From Desulforhabdus amnigena (GTDB taxonomy: Bacteria; Desulfobacterota; Syntrophobacteria; Syntrophobacterales; Syntrophobacteraceae), in the NCBI RefSeq assembly GCF_027925305.1, contig NZ_BSDR01000001.1, positions 1,267,001-1,331,000 on the forward strand: 64,000 bases of DNA, in the 5' to 3' direction. A program made the translations under genes and the position numbers. This document shows, in pieces, positions 1-9,900 of the stretch (the stretch's first letter is position 1; each line of letters opens with the position of its first letter). The notes under the pieces are model-generated. The model ran no database searches, was not told the DNA's origin, and saw only the letters and a list, made by a program, of their open reading frames with translations.

Positions 1-96
1 AAGGAACGATTGACCTTATTTGAGGGAGATACCGGTGGCACTTGAATACAGCCTGCCGCCGGGTTCCCCCCAGAGCCTTTGTCCGGACATCCAATT

Positions 97-1368
97 CTAG
101 CAACCGCTTCCATCTCCCTGGCACCCCTGCCCCTTCGTGCACCCGCCGCTTCGCCTGACTTTGAATTCCGAAAGGTTCCGGCCGTTGAAAACCGCCTCCA
201 GTCCCATTTCAATGAAACCGCTCATTTCCACCGGGAGCACCCCCGTTTTCGTGAGTATCTTCCTCGGGTGTTCCCCTATTCCGCTCACGAGCACGGCGCG
301 GCAGTCCTGTAAGACTCTTGCCAGTTCCTCCCATCTCTTCGGGCCTCCCCCAGAGGGAGGGGCCTTCCGTTCTGCAACCTTTTCAAATCCTTCTTCACTC
401 TTTTTCCAGATCTGGAAACGGGCGGCTTCCCCCAAATGCTGATTGACCAGAAGTCCCTCGATCGTCGCTACGGCAACGTAGGGCCTCGCTTCAGAGGAAG
501 GCAGGGAAGTCGCGCATGCGGAAAGGCAGCCGCGAAACGCGTCGCTTTTGTCTTCACCGAGAAGTCCCACCGCATCCGCGCGGCACCGGGTACAGTGACG
601 CATCTGGGGCAGATATTCCTCGGCCTTTTTACGTATTTCAACCATTTGCTCCCGGCTCGGTTCGTGCACCGATTCAAAGACCGTATCCGCATTGGGATAG
701 AGGGGCATACAGTTGAGGACATCCACTTCGATCTCGGCCATCTTTTTCGCCACTTCTTCGATATGGTGATCGTTGATTCCAGGCATCACGATCGTGTTGA
801 CCTTGACCACCATGCCTTTGGCTTTTAGCGCTTTGATGGCTTCCAACTGACGTTCCAGCAGGAGTTCTGCAGCGCGAAGCCCCCGGTAAATCACTTTTCC
901 GTCCCGCACCCAGCTGTAAATTTTCTGACCGATTTCAGGATCCACGGCATTGACGGTGACCGTCACGTGGGAAACGCCGATCCTGGCCAGTTCATCCACA
1001 TAGGGAGCAAGGTTCAATCCATTAGTGGCCAAACAGAGAAGCATTTCAGGAAATTTCTCCCGGATCAAACGCATGGTTTCGACCGTCTCGAACGCATTGG
1101 CGAAAGGATCTCCCGGCCCGGCGATTCCGGCGACAGTGATACGGGGTTCTTTTTCAAGCACTTTTTCCATATATTCGACAGCCTGGACAGGAGAGAGAAC
1201 AGCACTGGTGACCCCTGGCCGGCTCTCGTTCACACAGTCATATTTGCGGTTACAGTAGTTGCATTTGATATTGCACTGCGGAGCTACGGGAAGGTGGACC
1301 CGGCCGCATTTTCCTTTGACCTCAACATTGAAACAGGGGTGTCGATCGAGATTCAGCGTAGTTGTCAT
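97..1368 (-). CDS. nifB: NifB, nitrogenase FeMo-cofactor core (NifB-co) radical SAM synthase
   Basis: This 423-aa protein makes the Fe-S-carbide core of the nitrogenase cofactor, which is passed to NifEN. Near the N terminus the radical-SAM cysteines are visible as CNIKCNYCNRKYDC (about residues 32-45), preceded by HPCFN, and the SAM-binding GIAGPGDPFAN follows. After about residue 300 a NifX/NifB-type C-terminal domain starts (PYVAVATIEGLLVNQHLGEA), so this is the two-domain form. The tail is rich in Cys and Gly (GGCTKGQGCQGDGSGC). It is the last gene of the minus-strand nif operon, 38 bases after nifN. Identity is secure from family motifs and context. Confidence 0.97.
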   Translation of the reverse strand: MTTTLNLDRHPCFNVEVKGKCGRVHLPVAPQCNIKCNYCNRKYDCVNESRPGVTSAVLSPVQAVEYMEKVLEKEPRITVAGIAGPGDPFANAFETVETMRLIREKFPEMLLCLATNGLNLAPYVDELARIGVSHVTVTVNAVDPEIGQKIYSWVRDGKVIYRGLRAAELLLERQLEAIKALKAKGMVVKVNTIVMPGINDHHIEEVAKKMAEIEVDVLNCMPLYPNADTVFESVHEPSREQMVEIRKKAEEYLPQMRHCTRCRADAVGLLGEDKSDAFRGCLSACATSLPSSEARPYVAVATIEGLLVNQHLGEAARFQIWKKSEEGFEKVAERKAPPSGGGPKRWEELARVLQDCRAVLVSGIGEHPRKILTKTGVLPVEMSGFIEMGLEAVFNGRNLSEFKVRRSGGCTKGQGCQGDGSGC

Positions 1369-1406
1369 GGTCCCTATCCTTTTCTATTTTTCAGCCACGA
1401 CTCTTT

Positions 1407-2777
1407 TTACATGTAGCCATAGCCCACAGACGAATCCATCTGTTTCTTTTCAATGAGAGCATTCACAATACGGTCGAGCAGGTTCTGCGCTCCCCGGTAA
1501 CCCAGGTGAAGGATTCTCTGTCCTCCGAAGCGGTCGTGAATGGGAAATCCCACCCGAACCAGGGGGATATTCCATTTCTTTGCCAGGTGATATCCTTTGC
1601 TGTGCCCTACGAGGAGCTCAGGCGAGAGGGCTTCCACTTCTTCGGCGATTTCGTAGAAGTCCACCCCTTCTTTCACAATGGGAGTTTCCGAAAGGATCTC
1701 TCCCGTAACCTGTTCGATGGCTTCCCGGAAGTGCCCGCTGCGCCCGCCCGACGCACAGAGAACCGGTTTGATGCCGATCTCGACGAGAAAGGAGGTCAAT
1801 CCGACCACGAGATCCTCTTCACCGTAAATGACCGCCCGTTTCTCGCTAAGGTACTTGTGGCCATCCACGTAAGCATCGATGAGCCGCCCCCGTTCCGAGG
1901 CGTGCTTTATGAGCGTGGGGGAACCTGAAATCTCTTCCAGTGCTTCAAAAAAGCGATCCGTTTCGCGCAACCCCATGGGCATACCCAGTCCGTGGAGCTT
2001 CACTCCAAAACGGTCCTCCAGGAGTCGCCCTGCCGTGGTTTCACGGGCGAGGGTTCTTCCGAATTCAATCGTGGCCCGGGAGCCTCCCATATTCTTGATG
2101 TGAGCAATGGGAGTCCCTCCCAAGGGAATCTTTTCATACTCTTCCGCAGCCGGGCCATCCAATGTTTCTGAAATATCGGGTAGAACAATCGGCGGAAGCC
2201 CGAAGTCCTCCATAATTTCCTTGAGATACCGGATGTCCGCCGGAGAGACAAAACCGGGCAAAACATTGACGGCGTCCGTCTTCTCCTCCAATCCGGCCAA
2301 CTGGTCCACCACGGATTTTACCGCCGCGTGAAAACCTTCCATGTGCGTCCCCGAATAGCTGGGTGTCGAGACGTTCACCAGGGACGGGAGATCATCGTTT
2401 TGATGCGTCTCGGCCATTTCCTTGCGAAAGGCCCGCACGATCATGGGCACATCGTCACCTATGGTTTCAGTAAGGCAGGTTGTGGCGATACCGATGAGAT
2501 CTGCTCCATATTTGGCCATTACATTCTGCAGCCCCTGCTTCAGGTTCGCTTCCCCGCCATAGACCGCATGTTTCTCCCCCAGAGACGAGGATGCAATGTC
2601 CATGGGTTCCCGGTAATGGCTGATGATGTAGCGCCTCATATAGGTTGCGCATCCCTGAGATCCATGCAGGAAGGGAACGGCTCCTTCGATTCCACGAAAG
2701 GCAAGACATGCCCCCATCGGCTTGCAAAGCTTGCAGGCGTTTGTGGTGGATACATAGGGCGAAGTGGATCGTTTCAT
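1407..2777 (-). CDS. nifN: NifN, nitrogenase cofactor scaffold subunit beta
   Basis: NifN pairs with NifE to form the scaffold on which NifB-co matures to FeMo-co. It is NifK-like, with CKLCKPMGACLAFRGIEGAV near the start, then HGSQGCATYMRRY and TTCLTETIGDD. I start it at the ATG at 2777 (456 aa), because an AGAGAGG Shine-Dalgarno lies upstream and family members begin at about this point; the frame stays open to 2888 but that would run into nifE. It follows nifE by 76 bases and precedes nifB. The short length without an extra N-terminal extension fits the anaerobe-type NifN. Confidence 0.95.
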   Translation of the reverse strand: MKRSTSPYVSTTNACKLCKPMGACLAFRGIEGAVPFLHGSQGCATYMRRYIISHYREPMDIASSSLGEKHAVYGGEANLKQGLQNVMAKYGADLIGIATTCLTETIGDDVPMIVRAFRKEMAETHQNDDLPSLVNVSTPSYSGTHMEGFHAAVKSVVDQLAGLEEKTDAVNVLPGFVSPADIRYLKEIMEDFGLPPIVLPDISETLDGPAAEEYEKIPLGGTPIAHIKNMGGSRATIEFGRTLARETTAGRLLEDRFGVKLHGLGMPMGLRETDRFFEALEEISGSPTLIKHASERGRLIDAYVDGHKYLSEKRAVIYGEEDLVVGLTSFLVEIGIKPVLCASGGRSGHFREAIEQVTGEILSETPIVKEGVDFYEIAEEVEALSPELLVGHSKGYHLAKKWNIPLVRVGFPIHDRFGGQRILHLGYRGAQNLLDRIVNALIEKKQMDSSVGYGYM

Positions 2778-2853
2778 CGCTTTGACCTCTCTTTCCGGAA
2801 GCGCCGGATGGCGGCATACAAGGGTTGCTTCGAATTTGAAGATGTTTTCCGTT

Positions 2854-4224
2854 TCAGTGGTATTTTCTTCCGGTCTTCCTGGGAACAAACCGCCACACGG
2901 GACTTACTGCGGAGATGTAAACCTCTTTGGCAAAATTGAGCATTCCAACGAAACCTTCCAGGGGTTCCTTGCGCTCATGGTTATGATCACAAAAGCCCAC
3001 GCCCAGCTTGTATGCGATAGGCCTTTCCTTCACTCCCCCCACGAAGACATCGACTTCTTTTTCCTTGAGGAACGAAGAGAGCTCCAGGGGGTTTGAATCG
3101 TCTACGATGATCGTTCCATCATCGGTGATCTCATGCAGTTCCTGGTAATCTTCTTCCGTGCCGGTCTGAGAACCCACCAGCACCACTTTCATGCCCAGGA
3201 TGCGAAACGCCTTGACCAGAGAAAAGGCCTTGAAGGCGCCCCCCACATAGATGGCGGCCTTTTTCCCCTCGAGGGCCTCTCGGTACTTCTGTAACTGGGG
3301 GTAGAGCACGGAGAGCTCTTCCTTGACGAGTTCCCGGGTCCTCCCCATGATTTCCGGGTCCTTTCCGCTGAAAAACCGGGCCACGGTATAGAGAGATTCG
3401 GCCATGTCTTCCACTCCGAAATAGGAAACCCTTTGAAAAGGAATGCCGTAAGCATCCTTCATCATTTTCGCCAGGTCCATGGTCGCACCCGAACACTGGA
3501 CCACGTTCAGAGCGGCCCCGTGAGCCCGGCGGATCTCCTCCACCCGTCCGTCCCCCGTGATGTTGGCAACCGTTTCAATGCCCATGCGCTTGAAATAATC
3601 GCGGATGATCCAGATTTCACCCGCCAGGTTGAAATCCCCCAGGATGTTCACGCTGAGAGGCGATATTCCCGTCGTATCGCCCGTTCCAATGAGTCGAAAC
3701 ATGGCGCTGCACGCGGCATGGTAGCCTTCACGCTTGTTGCCCTTGAACCCTTCCGACTGCACGGGAATGACGGGAATTCCTTTTTCCTGGCTCACCCGCT
3801 TGCATACGGACTCCAGATCGTCCCCGATGATTCCCACGATGCAGGTCGAGTACACAAAGGCCGCCTTGGGACTGTGACGGTCGATCAATTCCACGAGAGC
3901 CCTGTAGAGCTTGGCTTCACCACCGAAAATGACGTCCTTTTCCTGTAAGTCCGTGGAAAAACTCAGACGGTGAAGAGTCGGTCCCGAGGAGAGCGCTCCC
4001 CGAATGTCCCATGTGTAGGCAGCACAGCCGATGGGTCCGTGCACCAGATGCAGAGCGTCCGCTATGGGATAGAGCACCACCCGGGAACCGCAGAACACAC
4101 AAGCCCTCTGGCTGACAGCTCCTGCCAGGCTTTCTTTGTTGCAGGAAATCTCGAAGGGTTCTTTTCCCTTTCTGTGTATTTGGTCTTTTCGTTCCTTGAA
4201 GATGACAACATTTTCAGTACTCAT
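2854..4224 (-). CDS. nifE: NifE, nitrogenase cofactor scaffold subunit alpha
   Basis: NifE is the NifD-like subunit of the cofactor scaffold NifEN. Motifs are QRACVFCGSRVVLYPIADA, HGPIGCAAYTWDIRG, STDLQEKDVIFGGE and STCIVGIIGDD, all typical of the family. The ATG at 4224 (456 aa) is preferred: AGAGGAAAG precedes it, while the upstream extension to 4311 is Arg/Lys-rich and unlike NifE. It lies between the ferredoxin gene and nifN, on the same strand, as part of one operon. Confidence 0.95.
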   Translation of the reverse strand: MSTENVVIFKERKDQIHRKGKEPFEISCNKESLAGAVSQRACVFCGSRVVLYPIADALHLVHGPIGCAAYTWDIRGALSSGPTLHRLSFSTDLQEKDVIFGGEAKLYRALVELIDRHSPKAAFVYSTCIVGIIGDDLESVCKRVSQEKGIPVIPVQSEGFKGNKREGYHAACSAMFRLIGTGDTTGISPLSVNILGDFNLAGEIWIIRDYFKRMGIETVANITGDGRVEEIRRAHGAALNVVQCSGATMDLAKMMKDAYGIPFQRVSYFGVEDMAESLYTVARFFSGKDPEIMGRTRELVKEELSVLYPQLQKYREALEGKKAAIYVGGAFKAFSLVKAFRILGMKVVLVGSQTGTEEDYQELHEITDDGTIIVDDSNPLELSSFLKEKEVDVFVGGVKERPIAYKLGVGFCDHNHERKEPLEGFVGMLNFAKEVYISAVSPVWRFVPRKTGRKYH

Positions 4225-4391
4225 GACTTTCCTCTTTTCCCGCGGCTTTTTGACTTCTGCCCGTCGCTCGGTACATCGGTGAGTGCATTCGGGTCCCAAG
4301 GCTCTCTCCAACTTCAGGTGTCACGGGTTGTTCTTCGCCATGGAATCCGAACACTCCCGATTCGCTGCACTGTATCCTTTCATGGTCGAGG

Positions 4392-4694
4392 CTATGCGAG
4401 AAGATATTCGGTTGCCGGTTCGTCCTCCTCGAGAGCATCGAGAATGGCATCCACAGCATCTTCATCGACTACGCCCCTGTACCAGTATCCCTGGGGATAG
4501 ACGATGACAACGGGTCCTTCCTCGCACAGCTTCAAACATCCGGTGGTGGTGACCATCGCATTCATACCGCGATCTGCAAGTTCTTCTTCAAAGTATGGAA
4601 TCAGATTCATAGAATTCTTTTTGATACATTTTCCCTTGGCTTCGGTGCCCCTGAAGCTGGCACATACAAATATGTGGTAATCCGGTTTTTGCAT
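4392..4694 (-). CDS. thioredoxin-like [2Fe-2S] ferredoxin
   Basis: A 100-aa protein of the thioredoxin-like (2Fe-2S) ferredoxin family. It begins MQKPDYHIFVCASFRG, and the likely cluster cysteines are in HIFVCASF, GKCIKK and GCLKLCEEGP. The ATG at 4694 has AAGAGG upstream. The C-terminal tail is acidic (DALEEDEP). It sits between nifK and nifE, the place where such ferredoxins are found in nif clusters of sulfate reducers and other anaerobes. By context it is an electron carrier for nitrogenase or for cofactor assembly; the exact donor or acceptor cannot be told from sequence. Confidence 0.88.
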   Translation of the reverse strand: MQKPDYHIFVCASFRGTEAKGKCIKKNSMNLIPYFEEELADRGMNAMVTTTGCLKLCEEGPVVIVYPQGYWYRGVVDEDAVDAILDALEEDEPATEYLLA

Positions 4695-4818
4695 GTCATG
4701 TTTCCTCTTGAGGGGTTTCCTCTCCGCTTCGGCAGAGAATTCAATTGTTCCTTTTCGCAAAAGGCACTCTTATCGAACCTCTGCCCCTCACAGAACCCAT
4801 TGTTTCCAAAAGATTCAT

Positions 4819-6195
4819 CTACATCACCAGTTCAAAGCCCTCTTCCGATGAATCCCTGTCCTGACGATCCAGAAGGGCATCCAGAATCTTTTCGAGAAGG
4901 CGCAATCCGCCCCTGTAGCCGACCGTAGGGAAATAGCTGTGCCCGATGCGGTCGAGGATGGGGAAACCGAATCGAACGAAGGGTATGTCCTCGTCGCGTG
5001 AAATGTACTTCAGATAGGTGTTTCCTATCATGAGATCTACCGGTTCATTCTTGATCCACTGATGCAGTAGGAACATGTCGCCTTCGGCTCTCACCTTCAC
5101 TTCGTGAGGCACATCCTTCGTGATCTCATTGATCCTGGATTCGAACTTCTTGCCCGGAGTCCCCGTCACCACATAAATGGGCATCATGTCGATGGAGACC
5201 AGGAACTCTGTAAGAGAGATCAGCTGATCGGGGTCTCCCACCAGGGCCACCTTTTTCCCGTAGAAGTACTGGTGCATGTCGGCAATGACATCCAGAAGCT
5301 GTCCCCTTTCCAGGTTGATGGAATCCGGCACGTGTACTCCTGCAAGTTTTCTGAGAACATCCACGAACCGGTCCGTTGCACTGAGCCCTATGGGGAGGTC
5401 CAGGATTTCGCAGGGCACCTTGCACTTGGTGTCGAGGGCCCGGGCTGCAGGCCCCGAAGCCAGGTGCCCGAGAGCGATGGTAGCCTTGCTGTCTCCGGTC
5501 TTGACCAGCGATTCGACGGTAACTCCGCCCCTCGGGAACATTTCGAACTTTCCCGTCTGGGGACGGTTGAGAACATTGGATGTATCGGGGAAAAGGATGG
5601 TCCGCACCCCCAGTTCACCGGCGATTCGTTTGATTTCTTCCATATCCGCAGGTTCGACGTATCCCGGAACGATATTGATGCAGTCTTCTTTTTTCCCCGT
5701 AGATACCGCGAAGTAGTCCACCATGGCTTTCGTCATGTTGGAAAAACCGGTCACATGAGACCCCACATAGCTCGGTGTGTTGGCATGAATGACATACTTG
5801 CCTTTGGGAATCTTGCCGTCCGCTTCGGCCTTGCGGGTGATCTGAGGGATATCATCCCCGATGGTCTCGGAAAGGCACGTGGTGTGGACCGCAATCACTT
5901 CCGGTTCGTAAATGGTGAAAATGTTGTCAATGGCCTGCACCAGGTTGGCCTGCCCGCCGAAGACCGACGATCCTTCCGTGAATGAACTGGTAGCCGCCAT
6001 GACAGGCTCTTTGTAATGCCGGGTGAGGGTGCTGCGGTGGTAGGCGCAGCACCCCTGCGAACCGTGGCTGTGAGGAAGACAGCCGTGAATCCCCAGGGCC
6101 GCATACATGGCGCCGATGGGCTGACAGGTCTTGGCCGGATTGATGGTCAAGGCGCTGCGTTCTCTGATTTCTTTGGGTGTGTGTCTGAGCAACAT
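4819..6195 (-). CDS. nifK: NifK, nitrogenase MoFe protein beta chain
   Basis: The beta subunit of dinitrogenase, which carries half of the P-cluster ligands. P-cluster cysteines are seen in KTCQPIGAMYAALG, HGSQGCCAYHRS and HTTCLSETIGDD, and the conserved NTPSYVGSHVTG follows. At 458 aa it belongs to the short NifK forms, without the long N-terminal extension of Azotobacter NifK. The ATG at 6195 is chosen because GGAAGGA lies upstream and MLLRHTPKEI matches the family start; the frame is open to 6231. It follows nifD by 22 bases, as expected for 1:1 subunits. Confidence 0.97.
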   Translation of the reverse strand: MLLRHTPKEIRERSALTINPAKTCQPIGAMYAALGIHGCLPHSHGSQGCCAYHRSTLTRHYKEPVMAATSSFTEGSSVFGGQANLVQAIDNIFTIYEPEVIAVHTTCLSETIGDDIPQITRKAEADGKIPKGKYVIHANTPSYVGSHVTGFSNMTKAMVDYFAVSTGKKEDCINIVPGYVEPADMEEIKRIAGELGVRTILFPDTSNVLNRPQTGKFEMFPRGGVTVESLVKTGDSKATIALGHLASGPAARALDTKCKVPCEILDLPIGLSATDRFVDVLRKLAGVHVPDSINLERGQLLDVIADMHQYFYGKKVALVGDPDQLISLTEFLVSIDMMPIYVVTGTPGKKFESRINEITKDVPHEVKVRAEGDMFLLHQWIKNEPVDLMIGNTYLKYISRDEDIPFVRFGFPILDRIGHSYFPTVGYRGGLRLLEKILDALLDRQDRDSSEEGFELVM

Positions 6196-6217
6196 AAGCC
6201 TGATCCTTCCTCTTATT

Positions 6218-7879
6218 CTAATCGCACGCATATTTCGCGGAGAGTTCCGGACTCTTCTGCCACGGGGCCTTGAGGTAGCTCCAAACCTTGCTGTTCACCA
6301 TGCGATCGATTTCTCTGTAAAAGTTGATGGCACCCTTGAATCCCGCATAGGGCCCGCCGTAATCGTAGCTGTGAAGCTGCTTCAGCGGGATTCCATGTTT
6401 TTGTACGGCATATTTTTCCTTGATGCCCGCGCAAAAGATGGCAGGCTTGAACACTTCAATGAGCTTTTCCGTTTCGTACTGGCTGATGTCATCGATGACC
6501 AGGGTCTCACTGTCCATCTCCCGCATCATTCCATCATAATCCTTGAATTTAAACCCTTCCGCCTTGAGCCGCTCCAACTCTTCAGAGCTCTTTCGCGGGC
6601 GGTATCTATCGGGATCTTGTGTGATTTCAAGCTCCTCAATATTTCGGCTATCCGCATCGACCTTGATGGTTGGTATAACTTCTCGGCCTTCATAGTCATC
6701 CCTGTGTGCAAATTCATATCCGGCGGAAATGGTCTTCATCCCGATCTCTTTAAAGAGTTCCTGGTAATGATGGGCGCGGGACCCCCCTACAAAGAGCATG
6801 GCCGTCTTCCCTTCACACCGGGGTCGAACCTCCCCTCGAACCTTGAGGATTTCCGGCATCTCTTCGGCAATGACCTCTTCCACCCGGTCGATGAGTTCCT
6901 GGTCCTGGAAGTATTGGGCGATCTTCCTGAGGGATTTCGCCGTCGCTTCAGAACCGATGAAGTTGATTTTGATCCAGGGTATGCCAAATTTTTCCTCCAT
7001 CATTTCAGCAACATAATTGATTGAACGGTGACACATGATGGTATTGAGGTCCGCCGTGTGCGCATTGGCAAACTGGTCGTAACTCGAGTTTCCGCTGAAG
7101 GTGGAAATGAGGGTGATGCCGCATTTTTTCAGGATGCGATCGATTTCAAAAGCATCCCCACCGATGTTGTATTCCCCGAGGAGATTGATCTTGTACTTTC
7201 CCTCTTTTACCGTATCGTCGAGCCCGACAACGTGAGTAAAAATCCCGTTGTTGGCGATGTGGTGGCCCGCCGACTGGCTCACCCCCTTGTAGCCCTCACA
7301 GCTGAAGGCAAAAATGTTGATGCCCAGTTTTTCCTTCATATCGCGAGCCACCGAATGGACGTCATCGCCGATGAGGCCTACCGGACACGTGGAAAAGATG
7401 CTGATCGCCTTGGGTTTGAAGAGGTCGTAAGCCTCCTGAATGGCCGCTCTCAGCTTTTTTTCACCCCCGAAGACGATATCCTTGTCCTGCATGTCTGTTG
7501 AAAAGCAGTAGGTCATGAAGTTTTCATCGTTTTCCGTGGGAGGTTTGGTCTGGTTTCTACGGGTGAGCCAGCTGTAGAAACCGCAGCCGATGGGACCGTG
7601 AGTGATGTTCACGATGTCACGGGTCGGCCCCATGATAACCCCTTTGCACCCCGCGTAGGTGCAGCCGCGCTGAGTGATGATGCCCGGAATGGTTCTCACG
7701 TTGGCCCCGATTTCCTGGACCTCATTGCACGTCGCGATTCTATTGACTACGATTTGTTTGGCGCGTTTGCGAGCCACCTTGGTCGGATATTTCTCCAGAA
7801 TCTCCTTTTTGAGCTCTTCCGGATCAATGCGGTCACACACATCTTCAAAGTTTATTTTTTCATCGCATATCGAGGACAT
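6218..7879 (-). CDS. nifD: NifD, nitrogenase MoFe protein alpha chain
   Basis: The alpha subunit of dinitrogenase, 553 aa, binding FeMo-co and sharing the P-cluster. P-cluster cysteines are C73 (RGCTYAGCKG), C99 (HGPIGCGFYSW) and the Cys in STCPVGLIGDD. The cofactor ligands are the Cys in TIMCHRSINYV and the His in LKQLHSYDYGGPY. An insertion of roughly 50 residues (region after GYEFAHRDDYEGRE, through DPDRYRPRKSS, to FKDYDGMM) marks the clostridial/anaerobe NifD type. The ATG at 7879 follows GGGGAGAAG. VnfD/AnfD are less likely, because this insertion and the PII pair are characteristic of the Mo type. Confidence 0.97.
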   Translation of the reverse strand: MSSICDEKINFEDVCDRIDPEELKKEILEKYPTKVARKRAKQIVVNRIATCNEVQEIGANVRTIPGIITQRGCTYAGCKGVIMGPTRDIVNITHGPIGCGFYSWLTRRNQTKPPTENDENFMTYCFSTDMQDKDIVFGGEKKLRAAIQEAYDLFKPKAISIFSTCPVGLIGDDVHSVARDMKEKLGINIFAFSCEGYKGVSQSAGHHIANNGIFTHVVGLDDTVKEGKYKINLLGEYNIGGDAFEIDRILKKCGITLISTFSGNSSYDQFANAHTADLNTIMCHRSINYVAEMMEEKFGIPWIKINFIGSEATAKSLRKIAQYFQDQELIDRVEEVIAEEMPEILKVRGEVRPRCEGKTAMLFVGGSRAHHYQELFKEIGMKTISAGYEFAHRDDYEGREVIPTIKVDADSRNIEELEITQDPDRYRPRKSSEELERLKAEGFKFKDYDGMMREMDSETLVIDDISQYETEKLIEVFKPAIFCAGIKEKYAVQKHGIPLKQLHSYDYGGPYAGFKGAINFYREIDRMVNSKVWSYLKAPWQKSPELSAKYACD

Positions 7880-7910
7880 TGCGTCTTCTCCCCTATCAAA
7901 ATTGCCGGCT

Positions 7911-8291
7911 CTACACTTCATCCAGAACGCTGTCGCCGCTCTCACCGGTCCTTACGCTGAAAGAGTTCATCGCCGGCATGACAAAGATCTTTCCATCTCC
8001 GGACTTACCGGTCTTATTGACCTTGACGATGGTTTTGACCACCTTGGAAACCAGCTTATCGGGCACGACAACGAGAATGAGCCTTTTGGGTATGAGGCGC
8101 TGGCTCTGCCCGAGCTGTGCAACAGCTTCCTCGTACCCCTTTTCCGCGCCTTCCAGCAGCTTGTAATCCACCAGGCCCTTGCCCCGACCCAGGACTTCCT
8201 TGGCCGTCATGGAAGAGATGCCGGCTTCGGAAAGTGCCCGTTTGGTCTGGTTCATCATGTTCATACGAACGATCGCCATGACTTCTTTCAT
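7911..8291 (-). CDS. nifI2: NifI2, nitrogenase-specific PII-family regulator
   Basis: A 126-aa PII protein of the NifI2 class. It opens with MKEVMAIVRMNMMNQTKRAL and ends with the B-loop region GKSGDGKIFVMPA. The T-loop is longer than in GlnB and lacks the GlnB uridylylation context. In methanogens NifI1 and NifI2 form a complex that binds dinitrogenase and switches it off in response to 2-oxoglutarate and ATP; the same role is inferred here. Its ATG overlaps the nifI1 stop by four bases (ATGA), which suggests translational coupling. Confidence 0.94.
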   Translation of the reverse strand: MKEVMAIVRMNMMNQTKRALSEAGISSMTAKEVLGRGKGLVDYKLLEGAEKGYEEAVAQLGQSQRLIPKRLILVVVPDKLVSKVVKTIVKVNKTGKSGDGKIFVMPAMNSFSVRTGESGDSVLDEV

Positions 8292-8644
8292 ATCTTCACC
8301 TCTTCGGGTTCGCCAGAAGGCGTCTCTTTGATTCCGGAGCTGATGGTGTAGACTTCCTCGACGGGAGTGATGAATATCTTCCCGTCACCAAAAGCGCCCT
8401 TTTCTCCCGTTCTGGCCGCTTTCATCACCGTCTTGATGACGAAGTCCTTGTCCGAATCCTTCACGACGGTCAGCAACAGCTCTTTTGGAATTTCGTCGTA
8501 GGTGATCTCTCCGATTTTGATACCTCGTTGCTTGCCGCGTCCCACAACTGAAACCTTGGTTACCGCTGGAAATCCTGCCTCCATAAGAGCGGCAAGAACA
8601 TTATCTACCTTTTCAGGTCTTACGATGGATCTGATCATCAACAT
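8288..8644 (-). CDS. nifI1: NifI1, nitrogenase-specific PII-family regulator
   Basis: A 118-aa PII protein of the NifI1 class, beginning MLMIRSIVRPEKVDNVLAAL and carrying the family motif GFPAVTKVSVVGRGKQRG and the B-loop GAFGDGKIFITPVEE. It lies directly after nifH and is followed by nifI2 with a 4-base overlap. Placing the two PII genes between nifH and nifD is the hallmark of anaerobe-type nif operons, where the pair controls nitrogenase activity post-translationally. A strong AGGAG precedes the start at 8644. Confidence 0.95.
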   Translation of the reverse strand: MLMIRSIVRPEKVDNVLAALMEAGFPAVTKVSVVGRGKQRGIKIGEITYDEIPKELLLTVVKDSDKDFVIKTVMKAARTGEKGAFGDGKIFITPVEEVYTISSGIKETPSGEPEEVKI

Positions 8645-8685
8645 GGGAGTCTCCTATCTATTCTCTCGTTGGTCTCTTACTGTTC

Positions 8686-9528
<843 letters not shown>

Positions 9529-9552
9529 TCAAGTTGAGTTGACTGCCTATAG

Positions 9553-9568
9553 AGCAGCGAGTGTGCCA
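9553..9568 (-). promoter_or_regulatory. sigma-54 (RpoN) -24/-12 promoter of the nif operon
   Basis: On the minus strand the sequence reads TGGCAC-ACTCG-CTGCT, matching the consensus TGGCAC-N5-TTGCW with both invariant GG and GC dinucleotides at the right spacing. It lies 43-58 bases upstream of the nifH start codon and points into nifH. RpoN control, usually with an enhancer-binding activator such as NifA, is the normal mode for nif operons in proteobacteria. I saw no perfect TGT-N10-ACA NifA site upstream; the nearest is TGT-N10-GCA around 9602-9617. Confidence 0.8.
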
Positions 9569-9667
9569 TCATTCCCAATCGAGCATGAATAAGGATATAA
9601 GTGTATGAATTTATGCACTTTAACAAAAAGTACCCTTTGGGCAAAATCTGGAAATTCACTATAAAAT

Positions 9668-9691
9668 AGCTACAAAATTGTATACGTAGCT
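9668..9691. promoter_or_regulatory. inverted repeat upstream of the nif promoter, possible operator
   Basis: AGCTAC (9668-9673) is repeated as GTAGCT (9686-9691), separated by 12 AT-rich bases. It lies about 100-120 bases upstream of the sigma-54 promoter, a position suited to an enhancer-binding protein. The remainder of the 390-base gap between nifH and the next gene (9511-9900) is AT-rich and holds no gene I can support. The regulator is unknown and the repeat is short enough to be chance. Confidence 0.3.
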
Positions 9692-9900
9692 CTTACATAA
9701 TTGTGAGATTTTATAGATGGGTAACGGTTCAAGGATAAACGTCCACACCTTGACCCGTTGGGAAAGGGACTTCAGCGGTCTGAAAAATTGAAGTGAAAAA
9801 AACTCTTTGAGAACTTCTTGACTATCTTCAGAGGACCTGCTACTCGGAAACCTCCCAAAGAGCACTTTCCTATCACTTCACTCACGGGGTAGACAAACCA

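Noticed and set aside
36-51. TGGCAC motif resembling a sigma-54 -24 element near the window start
   Set aside because: On the plus strand TGGCAC is followed by TTGAATACAG, without the invariant GC at the -12 position, and it points into the 3' side of nifB.
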